Source of the DNA: Shewanella aestuarii
Lineage (GTDB): Bacteria > Pseudomonadota > Gammaproteobacteria > Enterobacterales > Shewanellaceae
NCBI RefSeq assembly: GCF_011765625.1
Contig: NZ_CP050315.1
Coordinates: 1-64,000 of the forward strand
DNA length: 64,000 bases
Direction: 5' to 3'
Part shown: piece by piece, positions 17,988-25,590 of the stretch
Layout of the letters: each line of letters begins with the position of its first letter
Numbering within the stretch: position 1 is the stretch's first letter
Program-made: the position numbers and the translations under genes
Notes under the pieces: model-generated
The model's database searches: none
Told to the model about the DNA's origin: nothing
Seen by the model: only the letters and a program-made list of their open reading frames with translations

Positions 17988-18530
17988 ATGAATTCTGAAC
18001 AAAGTGTAAAAACTGTTTTAGAAATGGCATTCAATATTACTCAGCCAGAGTTAACGACGCTTAAGTGTGGTGATGAAATGTGGCCATTAAAGATGGGGAT
18101 GACGAAGTTAGAGCCCTTTTTAATGAGCTATTGCACAGCCATTCACAAGTTGCTCAATATCACTACGCAGATTAATAGTTCGGTTGTCGCGGTTAATGAA
18201 GATGAGTTTGAGGTTATGTATCAGGAACACGATGAGTTAGATTTAGCGACGTTTCTATTAATAGCGGTTGACGGTGTAGATCAAGTTTTAGAATGCTCGG
18301 AAGTAAATAATGAAACGATTGATGTCAGTCAATTAATACAGGCATTCAGCCCAAAAAATCTAGGGATAGTACCAGGAGAGCTATTAGACAGTAATCGGCT
18401 GCAGCAAGGGCTGATTTCAAGTATTTTGAAGGAAGCCGGAGTATTACCTATCAAAACGGCAAGAAAGATTGCATTGAAGATGGTTGATAATATAACCGAG
18501 CAGAATTCATTAAGTGGGCCTGCGCTATGA
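17988..18530 (+). CDS. Unknown 180-residue protein, first gene of DotM operon
   Basis: A soluble, acidic, largely helical protein without signal peptide or membrane segment. It has a good ribosome binding site (GAGGA) and starts the tightly packed operon that ends with DotM at 24879; its last four bases overlap the next start (ATGA). I do not recognise a family. Being the first gene of an operon that otherwise encodes exported and membrane proteins, it might be a cytoplasmic assembly or adaptor factor in the way IcmS/IcmW are for Dot/Icm, but no sequence similarity to those was seen. Confidence 0.6.
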   Translation: MNSEQSVKTVLEMAFNITQPELTTLKCGDEMWPLKMGMTKLEPFLMSYCTAIHKLLNITTQINSSVVAVNEDEFEVMYQEHDELDLATFLLIAVDGVDQVLECSEVNNETIDVSQLIQAFSPKNLGIVPGELLDSNRLQQGLISSILKEAGVLPIKTARKIALKMVDNITEQNSLSGPAL

Positions 18531-19252
18531 CATCCGCACTGAGCCAATTTGAAAATGCCATTAGCAAAAAGAAATCATCAGGTGTGACGATTTCTAAGCT
18601 GACATTTGAATCCATTGGCACAGCATTAAATACCGTTGTTAATTCTTCTGAATGTAACTCGGTTGAGGATAGGGCGCATCTACTTAAAACAATCATAGAT
18701 CAATCTGGTATTTTACAACGAAAATTAAAAGACGCTGGTGTCGAGCTGGATGACAGTGCAGCCATGGAGTTAATTTGCAGTATAGGTGATAAAACAGGGG
18801 TATATGATTGTGAAATGATGTGTAAAGTGTATCCGATCATCGATTTTATAACGGGCCACTTAAATGATGAACAAGACATAGAACGATATAGTTTTACGCA
18901 AAAATCACAACTGCAAACCATCACTCGCCTAATCCCAATCATTTCACGCACTTTTTCAGATTACACAAACGAAAGAAATTTATTCTTGAGCGTATTAGAC
19001 GCGATAGAGCGAGCGATCACATATCTCATCAAGACCTGCAATCTCAATTGTGACCTTACTGATGAAAGCAATATTTATCTTAATGCTTGCACCGAGTTAT
19101 ACATTTCGACAGTCAAATCCTTCCTTGAAGAAAATAATAAAAAACATCTATTACAAGATGATTTAAAGCAGATTAGAACACAATACGCGAAGAATATTGG
19201 TTTACTCATCTTGAGCCTGCAAAGTTCACGGTTTATGAGGGATAGCCAATGA
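18527..19252 (+). CDS. Unknown 241-residue helical protein
   Basis: A soluble, predominantly helical protein of 241 residues. It overlaps both neighbours by four bases (ATGA junctions), so it is translationally coupled to the genes on either side. No signal peptide, membrane segment or recognised motif. In composition (acidic, helical, cytosolic) it resembles the gene before it, and the two may act together. Function unknown. Confidence 0.6.
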   Translation: MTSALSQFENAISKKKSSGVTISKLTFESIGTALNTVVNSSECNSVEDRAHLLKTIIDQSGILQRKLKDAGVELDDSAAMELICSIGDKTGVYDCEMMCKVYPIIDFITGHLNDEQDIERYSFTQKSQLQTITRLIPIISRTFSDYTNERNLFLSVLDAIERAITYLIKTCNLNCDLTDESNIYLNACTELYISTVKSFLEENNKKHLLQDDLKQIRTQYAKNIGLLILSLQSSRFMRDSQ

Positions 19253-20307
19253 TGCTGCGAAGGAAAATGTTGGCAATAATGCTCGGCGGCATGTTAGGTG
19301 CTGCGGTCAACATATTCCCTAAAAAAGCACACGCCAATCCGTTAGATGATTTGTTTAAAGAAGCGTTGAAATACATTGCCGATATCATCATCAAATATTA
19401 CGGCCAGCGTTGGTATGAGAACACAAAAGAACAAATTGGTGACTGGGGTGAATTCAACCAAGATAAAACAGTAGAAGAAGAAAACACCCTCAGAATCGAT
19501 TATGCCAGATTAGGAGATGCCATTAACGCCACAGAAAAAGAGTTAGCTAACCGTGAATTAATGGCTGACACGGAGCCTACGCCGCTAAATTGTGTTGGTG
19601 GCGAGGCAACCGCTCTCAAACAAGCTTCAAAGGAAAGTGTGGTTAAAGAGAAAGTCACTCGTTCAAACAATCGTAATCCAAATGTAAAAACAAGTGGCAA
19701 TAACAGTCCAATTGACATCGATGATTATGATACTGGCTTGCATACTGATGATGGTGAGGAATTGAGTGAAAAGATCGGTTCTGCTTGTGAATATTTAATG
19801 AATGGCATTGGTTATACACAAGACGAACTAGAGACTATCAATGGGTTTATGAGTGCCAATTTGCCAGTGATGCCGCAGATAAATTTAATCGGTGAAGGAG
19901 CAAGAGCAGATAGAAAAAATGCGAAGAGAGCTACTAGGATTGCCCAGATAAACACAATTAAATCAGCATTAGATCATCTATTAGCCAAAAGAACAAAACA
20001 TCAAACGTCGGGGTTAGATGCGCGATTGGAGGACTTAGCCAAACATTATTATCGTGATGGCAACTCAGCGTATGGATTAAGTGATGCGGAAATACTGCAA
20101 ATAAATGTCGATTTATATACCAAGAATAAAGAACTCAACAATAAGGTTAATGGTGAAAGTGGCTTTGTGAGTTATGTACCCGTTGGGATATTGCTCAGTG
20201 AAATGAAATCGGTAGAAAACAAGCTACTGGCTGAAATCAATGAAATAGACCAAGAGCTGAACAAATTGATGGCGATACAAAGTTTACTCAGTGTGGAGGC
20301 CGATTAA
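19249..20307 (+). CDS. Exported protein, first of three paralogues
   Basis: A 352-residue protein with an N-terminal export signal (basic MMLRRK, hydrophobic core, cut near AHA at about residue 28). After a helical segment there is the shared signature A-R-L-G-D-A-I-N (about residue 88) followed by a helix and a P-x-P-x-N-C-like motif (TPLNC), then a low-complexity linker and C-terminal helices. The same signature occurs in the next two genes, so these are diverged paralogues. They are co-directional and overlap by 1 to 4 bases. Helix-rich exported proteins in a conjugation operon could be pilus or channel subunits similar in idea to VirB5, but I cannot assign a family. Confidence 0.62.
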   Translation: MMLRRKMLAIMLGGMLGAAVNIFPKKAHANPLDDLFKEALKYIADIIIKYYGQRWYENTKEQIGDWGEFNQDKTVEEENTLRIDYARLGDAINATEKELANRELMADTEPTPLNCVGGEATALKQASKESVVKEKVTRSNNRNPNVKTSGNNSPIDIDDYDTGLHTDDGEELSEKIGSACEYLMNGIGYTQDELETINGFMSANLPVMPQINLIGEGARADRKNAKRATRIAQINTIKSALDHLLAKRTKHQTSGLDARLEDLAKHYYRDGNSAYGLSDAEILQINVDLYTKNKELNNKVNGESGFVSYVPVGILLSEMKSVENKLLAEINEIDQELNKLMAIQSLLSVEAD

Positions 20308-21275
20308 TGAAAAACGCGCCGGTATGCACATCTAGAAGACGTTTCTTTAAAGTACCAATCGCCTTGGTAGCAGGCGTAACGCTTGCTTCATACAGCAAAC
20401 CCTCAAATGCAGATCCAATTCAACTAATCGTGCAGGCCATGGCAGAAGCAGCAAAATTAGCGCTTGATACTGCCATTGAGCAAATAGAAGCCATGATGTC
20501 AGACATTTGGAATACCGCATTTAAGACTGATTCAACAAAAATCGCAAAAGTGGGTGATGCGATAAACACAACTAAAGTCGAGCTGTTTAATCAGAAGATA
20601 ATCAGAAGAACTATGCCTGCTCCACGCAGTTGCGACATGGATAATCAGATAGATAAAAACAGAAATGTCTCCACTGACTTTGGTGAGTATATGCGTGGTG
20701 AACGCAAAAGCCGAAGTGCAATAGAAAGAATACTCGGTGACAACCGAAGCTATGCGGCAGGTATTCGTGATGTATTTAGAGATAACAATATCAATGTATT
20801 TGAAGCGTTAAGTGATGGTGGATTAGTTCTTAGCCCGACCAGTTTATTTGGGAGTGTGACCAAGCCACTCACGCAAAAGGAAGAGCAGACGTATCGAATG
20901 ACTGTGCAAAACCTAATAGGTATAGAAGGTTCATCGGACGAAACAGTATCCGCAAATGAAGGTACCAGTGGAAAGCTAAAAAGAAAAAATTTCATCAAAA
21001 AAGCAAATACCAAAGCATTAGCGCTGACGGTATTCGAAATCGATATCGCGAAATTGAATACAGGTGTTTATAGCGCTTACTACGAACAAATTAATGAAAC
21101 ATATTTCAGTGCGCAATGGCGAATAGATACCGCTGCAGTGGCCGACATGGTACCTGCCAGTATCAATCTGTACAACCAAACCACCGCAAAGCTTGATCTG
21201 TTAACCCATTTATTAAGATTGAAAGAGCAAACGCTGGTTTTAACTTTAATCAAATCGCTTCAGGAGTTGGCATGA
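20307..21275 (+). CDS. Exported protein with Tat-like signal, second of three paralogues
   Basis: A 322-residue protein. The N-terminus carries SRRRFFK followed by a hydrophobic core, a good twin-arginine (Tat) signal pattern, with cleavage near residue 33 (SNA-DP). The paralogue signature I-A-K-V-G-D-A-I-N appears near residue 78, followed by a helix and APRSC. The C-terminal part contains Y-Y-E-Q-I-N-E-T-Y, shared with the third paralogue (LEKQITDTYYSETW). It overlaps the previous gene by one base and the next by four. Export, perhaps folded, to the periplasm is supported; role unknown. Confidence 0.62.
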   Translation: MKNAPVCTSRRRFFKVPIALVAGVTLASYSKPSNADPIQLIVQAMAEAAKLALDTAIEQIEAMMSDIWNTAFKTDSTKIAKVGDAINTTKVELFNQKIIRRTMPAPRSCDMDNQIDKNRNVSTDFGEYMRGERKSRSAIERILGDNRSYAAGIRDVFRDNNINVFEALSDGGLVLSPTSLFGSVTKPLTQKEEQTYRMTVQNLIGIEGSSDETVSANEGTSGKLKRKNFIKKANTKALALTVFEIDIAKLNTGVYSAYYEQINETYFSAQWRIDTAAVADMVPASINLYNQTTAKLDLLTHLLRLKEQTLVLTLIKSLQELA

Positions 21276-22393
21276 GTAATAAACAATCACCAATAATCGA
21301 TTCTGAACCTCATGCGACTGACAATGAAAGCATACAGGATCTGCATGCTGAAAAAGTTAGCGCACAGCTAAATGGCTATTTAGAGCAACTTGAGTCGATG
21401 AAGCACGATAAGAAAAATGGTCATGCGTCGAATGATATTGCCCAAATAACGGCAATCGTAGCCGGTATGATTCTGTTAATGCAGTCTAATCACGCAGATG
21501 CCGCTAGCCTGTCTGATTTGATTAAAAAGTTTGCTAAAGAGATATCGAAAACATTAACCGATCAGTTGACGCCAATGTTTGAGGGGATCATGGCAATTTT
21601 CTCTGGCGATTGGGGGGCGCTCATGCAAGAAGAGGGCGATAAAACAACAGTGACTATCGCCAAAACAGGGGATGCTATCAATCAGGTGGCCAAAACAATA
21701 GAGCAAGAACGACTCAAACGGGAGACTGCACCAAGACCGAATGCTTGCGATTTAGATGATGCTGCGCAAAAAGAATCGAGTGTCAAAGAGACAGCAAAAG
21801 GGACCGCAGCACAAAAGAAGAATGGAAATGTACAGCGTTATGCCGAGACAACACCAGACAACAAAAAACCAGGGCTAAATACCGCTGCAGCTAAAATCAA
21901 TGACCCAGCAACGGATATTACGGAAGTGCTTAATCCATCGGTGCTTGATAAAAGCAAATTGTCAGATGAAGAAGTAGAGAAAGCCGAAGTGTATGTTGAA
22001 ATGCTCAAGGCAACGGCCAGTGATGGGGTGTCGATCAGAAAACATAACCCAGAAATGAGTCATCCATCATTGAGAGCTCAAGCTAAAAACGCAAGCAAAA
22101 TCACACATATTGAGCTAGCAACATCGGTGTTTGTTGATGATATTCAGCGTAAAAAAGTGGTAGATGGTGAAGAGTCTGAATACTCACTTTTGGAAAAGCA
22201 AATCACAGATACTTATTACAGTGAAACTTGGCGAGAAGGGATTAATTCACTTGCTGCGCCTACGCCTTTACTCATCGATTTAGCAATGCAAACTGCAACG
22301 ACAAATAAACTGTTATTCGACATGGCGCAGAATCAGATGACGCAAAACAAGTTACTAGCGTCGTTAATTCTCAAAGCAAACGAAAGAGGTTAA
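21272..22393 (+). CDS. Membrane/exported protein, third of three paralogues
   Basis: A 373-residue protein with about 60 hydrophilic residues before a hydrophobic segment (about 63-78, IAGMILLMQ type), so it is either membrane-anchored with a cytoplasmic tail or has an unusually long export signal. The paralogue signature T-I-A-K-T-G-D-A-I-N lies near residue 128, followed by a helix and RPNAC. The C-terminus shares Q-I-T-D-T-Y-Y-S-E-T-W with the second paralogue. The late hydrophobic segment makes it differ from its two siblings. No family recognised. Confidence 0.6.
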   Translation: MSNKQSPIIDSEPHATDNESIQDLHAEKVSAQLNGYLEQLESMKHDKKNGHASNDIAQITAIVAGMILLMQSNHADAASLSDLIKKFAKEISKTLTDQLTPMFEGIMAIFSGDWGALMQEEGDKTTVTIAKTGDAINQVAKTIEQERLKRETAPRPNACDLDDAAQKESSVKETAKGTAAQKKNGNVQRYAETTPDNKKPGLNTAAAKINDPATDITEVLNPSVLDKSKLSDEEVEKAEVYVEMLKATASDGVSIRKHNPEMSHPSLRAQAKNASKITHIELATSVFVDDIQRKKVVDGEESEYSLLEKQITDTYYSETWREGINSLAAPTPLLIDLAMQTATTNKLLFDMAQNQMTQNKLLASLILKANERG

Positions 22394-22397
22394 TACC

Positions 22398-23132
22398 ATG
22401 ACTGCAACTATCCAACAAGATATTACCCAAACATTCGTCGAGAATGACAATGAAGCGAAGTTATTAGACGATTTGAAAAATCAGATGCTTAAAGCTATTC
22501 CAGATACTGCTAGTCTCTTCGAACCACAATATCGAAAAGATTTCGATTGGCGCACTCAGCGAGCGGCACCAGAGGATGAAGAAGCACGCGATGAACGTGC
22601 TCATAACGAGGAAATCCTTGCAAAGAGAGAAAATAAAACTGAGATAAAATCACCGCTGGTGGCCGAGTTAATCAATGCATTAATGAATAGTGTCGGTCCA
22701 CAATTTAAGACGCAAAAATTACGACAAAATTATGAAGATGAACAAAAAGTGTTAGATATGGTTGAACAAGCGAAGCAGTTACAAGCAATGAACGATTTTG
22801 CAAAGAACAGACTTGAAGAGCACATGAAAGAGCATGGGATAGATACCCCAGAAAAGGCACTAGAAGCTTTCAAAGTTGATGGCCCAGGCTCATTTAAAGA
22901 ATTAACGGAACAATATGAAGCAACGAACAAAGCCATAATGGATATTATGCAGGATGCATCAGCTATCTGTGCAAAAAATCCCTCTGCACCAGTCGAAATG
23001 TTAGAGCAAATAGGAAAATCCATTGACACGATGACTGAAAATATGCGGCAGATGCAAGAAACAGCCGTTAAAAATGTCATGAAAATGGTAGACAGTGTTG
23101 TGGCACAGTTTGCTCAAAAAGTAGGAGGCTAA
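22398..23132 (+). CDS. Helical, coiled-coil-rich protein of unknown function
   Basis: A 244-residue protein that is almost wholly helical, very rich in Glu, Lys, Gln and Met, with likely coiled coils around 90-140 and 170-235. No signal peptide or membrane segment. It starts 5 bases after the preceding paralogue and ends with AGGAGG just before its stop region, which then serves as ribosome binding site for the next gene. Unknown function; a cytoplasmic scaffold or adaptor of the transfer machine is plausible. Confidence 0.58.
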   Translation: MTATIQQDITQTFVENDNEAKLLDDLKNQMLKAIPDTASLFEPQYRKDFDWRTQRAAPEDEEARDERAHNEEILAKRENKTEIKSPLVAELINALMNSVGPQFKTQKLRQNYEDEQKVLDMVEQAKQLQAMNDFAKNRLEEHMKEHGIDTPEKALEAFKVDGPGSFKELTEQYEATNKAIMDIMQDASAICAKNPSAPVEMLEQIGKSIDTMTENMRQMQETAVKNVMKMVDSVVAQFAQKVGG

Positions 23133-23177
23133 GATGGGGTTATCAAGAAAGTAGGCGCTTGGGTCATTCGACCATCG

Positions 23178-23675
23178 ATGTTCAACATGACCCCTGGTGC
23201 ATCAAATCCGTTTTATGATGCACAAAACGCCATTAAAAAGGCCGCTGACGCAAAGCGAATTCAGGTAGGTGATTTAGATGAAACGGTGATTGGCAGAAAA
23301 CACAAAATCATGGTGAGGGAATTGTTGAAAGTCCCAGAAGTCGAACGGATAGAATCAGCACATTTACAGATAGCCTTAGCGCTTCTTTATTTTATCGTAT
23401 ACGTGGTATCAGTTTCGCTATTTTTCTTTACTAAAACAACCATTTTCGAAAAAGTATCGACGCCTTTTGTCCAGCTGATAAATACAGATTTTGGGTTTGT
23501 GTATTATATCGTCCTGCTTTTTATCACGATTGCGATGGTGTCCCAAGTTATTAGTTCGCTTTGGCGGTCAACAATACTAAGACGCCCTGAAAGCTCGGTG
23601 CCATTCCCAGTTTATTTTTCTAATCCAAAAATGTGGCTAAATACCATATTAAGGGGAAGTAATGGATCAAAATGA
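23178..23675 (+). CDS. Two-TM membrane protein of unknown function; start probably lost by frameshift
   Basis: A 165-residue protein as read from ATG 23178, with two hydrophobic segments (about 68-92 and 107-128). The true start is probably ATG 23134, directly after a strong AGGAGG, but in the present sequence that frame stops after six codons. Adding one G to the GGGG run at 23136-23139 joins it to this frame and adds about 15 residues (MGVIKKVGAWVIRPS before MFNMTPG). It overlaps dotM by 14 bases. No family recognised; by context it is an inner-membrane partner of DotM. Confidence 0.62.
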   Translation: MFNMTPGASNPFYDAQNAIKKAADAKRIQVGDLDETVIGRKHKIMVRELLKVPEVERIESAHLQIALALLYFIVYVVSVSLFFFTKTTIFEKVSTPFVQLINTDFGFVYYIVLLFITIAMVSQVISSLWRSTILRRPESSVPFPVYFSNPKMWLNTILRGSNGSK

Positions 23676-24879
23676 TTATGAAAAGGACGCCAAGGACACA
23701 CTGGCCATATTTGTCATCTTAATAGCCGGTGCTGTAGCGTTAGTATATTTTGTACCAGAAACATACCAACTCCCATGGTATCTAACAAAGAAACTCGAAT
23801 TTTACCTGATATTAGGCATTAGCCATATTGATGTTAAAGGCGTAATCGTCAGTAAGGAAATGTTAGAAAACGCGCACTTCATCAATGAAAAGCTAAATGA
23901 AATACCGATAGGTGATTTTTATTGGGAAGGGATGAATAACACTGACAAAGCAACGTTTCGTTATGGTCTAGTGTTTAATTTTATCCTGATTGGGTTAGGC
24001 GCAAAGTTAGCGTTAGCGAATAGCGAGAAATACAAAACCCGTCACAACCTTGAAAGTTTATTAAAATTCACAAGCGCCAAGTGGAGAACCCAACGCTACT
24101 TAATCAAGCATAATCCGCTTGAAGTCAGTGGTTATGACGCTACGAAGTCAAACTTCAGGGTAAGAGATAAGCCGATAGATTATTTGACTAAAAATGGTGT
24201 ATTAGCCTTCGACGGTGACAACTACGCATTTAATCGTGTCGCTTTACAAGATCTCTACCAGAAACAGTTAGGCCCAGAAAACACAGGGCTAGAAGGGCTG
24301 AGAGATTTTGAAAAAGTCTTGTTTGCTGCATTTTCGCTTGTTTTGTGCTGTATCGATATTAAGACACAAAAAACATCAGGTGTGAAAGAATCTAAAGCTC
24401 AAGCCGAAGAACTGTTAGGCGATATGTCGTTTTACTATAACGACGAATACAGTTTAAAAGATGTCATGGCTAAGGCTAACAAGATAAACGCATATGCTAT
24501 AAAGCAGGACAGAATCAAAAAGATTATGGCGAATCACGCCCATAATACAACGTTGCTCAGAGCAATGTTTGCCCAAGTACGAAAAGATTCGGGTGTATTT
24601 GCTGCTGCTATGTTTGGATTTATCGCATTAGAAGATAGGGTCCAATTCGTATCTTTATTTGATGAAGGTGCGCCAGAGTCTGCAATAGAAACCTATGCAA
24701 TCGAGTTAAATCTACATTATGAGCAGCAAACGGGGCATAAATGTTTAATGATGCACACTGCGAGAATGGAAAAATATATCGATTTGTATTTGGCTAGAGC
24801 TCAGTTTAACAAGAAGAAATCGTTGACTAGCAAGTCGGATAAAGAAACTGGCCAAATTAAACAAGCGCCCATTATTTAG
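23662..24879 (+). CDS. dotM: DotM/IcmP/TrbA-family type IVB coupling-complex protein
   Basis: A 405-residue inner-membrane protein. Two membrane segments (about 15-32 and 98-116) bracket a loop containing the word HFINEKLNEIP, and the remaining about 280 residues form a cytoplasmic domain with helical repeats. Size, topology and order match DotM (IcmP) of Legionella and TrbA of IncI plasmids, which work with the DotL/TrbC ATPase to recruit substrates. In IncI plasmids trbA and trbC are close; here no TrbC/DotL gene is visible, so it must lie outside the window. It is the last gene of the operon that starts at 17988. Confidence 0.75.
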   Translation: MDQNDYEKDAKDTLAIFVILIAGAVALVYFVPETYQLPWYLTKKLEFYLILGISHIDVKGVIVSKEMLENAHFINEKLNEIPIGDFYWEGMNNTDKATFRYGLVFNFILIGLGAKLALANSEKYKTRHNLESLLKFTSAKWRTQRYLIKHNPLEVSGYDATKSNFRVRDKPIDYLTKNGVLAFDGDNYAFNRVALQDLYQKQLGPENTGLEGLRDFEKVLFAAFSLVLCCIDIKTQKTSGVKESKAQAEELLGDMSFYYNDEYSLKDVMAKANKINAYAIKQDRIKKIMANHAHNTTLLRAMFAQVRKDSGVFAAAMFGFIALEDRVQFVSLFDEGAPESAIETYAIELNLHYEQQTGHKCLMMHTARMEKYIDLYLARAQFNKKKSLTSKSDKETGQIKQAPII

Positions 24880-24932
24880 TGCATGTGTCGCATTGATTTC
24901 TGCGTAGGGGGGAAGGGAAGCCAACCCTATTT

Positions 24933-25256
24933 TTATTTGGATTGTTTGCCATATTTTTCCTCCAATTCCTTCGCAACGCGCAATCTATGCAATCGATGAA
25001 AGTAAAAATAGATCGGTCCAGCAATGACGAAGATAGATGCAATGCCAACCGTCGTCCGATAATAGAAGTAGCCATATTCACTGGCCACATACGCGCCAAT
25101 AACTCCAATGAAAGTGGCTGGCAAAAAAGGCAAGAATGACATACCGCTTAACGGTTTATTGGTTATCGGAAAGTAACTAGACAGCAAAAAACCATAGATA
25201 GCAAAGACAAGCAAAAATTGGTACCAAATCTCAATTAAAACATCCAAAAAATCCAC
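24933..25256 (-). CDS. Small three-TM membrane protein
   Basis: A 107-residue reverse-strand protein, with GTG as start codon. Three hydrophobic segments (about 10-28, 40-60, 70-88) are followed by a short basic C-terminal tail. It lies downstream of and convergent to dotM. No family recognised. Small polytopic proteins near trb genes sometimes serve in entry exclusion (as ExcA does in IncI plasmids), but nothing in the sequence supports that specifically. The ribosome binding site is weak, so the gene is likely but not certain. Confidence 0.5.
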   Translation of the reverse strand: MDFLDVLIEIWYQFLLVFAIYGFLLSSYFPITNKPLSGMSFLPFLPATFIGVIGAYVASEYGYFYYRTTVGIASIFVIAGPIYFYFHRLHRLRVAKELEEKYGKQSK

Positions 25257-25351
25257 AAGCCGCGCCCTTCATTTTCAATAAAACTGCTCCAAATTGATTG
25301 TCGCATAGTGACAAAAATAGACAATCGAAAGGTGAGTATTTGACATGTTGA

Positions 25352-25371
25352 AAGCCCAAAGGTTTGGGCTT
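25352..25371 (-). terminator. Hairpin after reverse MoxR-associated operon
   Basis: A 9-bp perfect stem (AAGCCCAAA / TTTGGGCTT) with a 2-base loop directly after the stop of the reverse gene at 25376. The reverse-strand U tail is short (TTTC). Confidence 0.6.
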
Positions 25372-25375
25372 GAGA

Positions 25376-25582
25376 TCAAAGGCTAAATGGCTCGTGGGTA
25401 TAGGTGTCAATAATAGTGCCACTGGGCAATACAGAGATAAAGTGAGTGCGATTTATACCGGATTCTAAGAATGTGACCAGCGTGATATGCTGGCCACGAA
25501 ATTGACCGGTTAAAGTAACTTTAAGTTCTTCTTTCGAATCACAAGCAACACGGGTCTGAAAATCCTTAATCAAATAAACCAT
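25376..25582 (-). CDS. Small protein downstream of the metallopeptidase/VWA gene
   Basis: A 68-residue protein, mostly beta strand in character with no membrane segment or cysteine cluster. It begins 8 bases after the stop of the metallopeptidase/VWA gene and ends just before a hairpin terminator, so it is the third gene of that reverse operon. It contains one copy of the repeated palindrome TTAAAGTWACTTTAAG within its coding sequence. No family recognised. Confidence 0.5.
   Translation of the reverse strand: MVYLIKDFQTRVACDSKEELKVTLTGQFRGQHITLVTFLESGINRTHFISVLPSGTIIDTYTHEPFSL
25510..25525. repeat. Repeated palindrome TTAAAGTAACTTTAAG, copy 1
   Basis: One of four copies of the 16-bp near-palindrome. 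This one lies inside the small reverse gene at 25376-25582, so coding constraint may explain part of it. A partial 11-bp core (AAAGTTACTTT) also occurs at 17101-17111. Confidence 0.5.
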
Positions 25583-25590
25583 ATGCGCCT

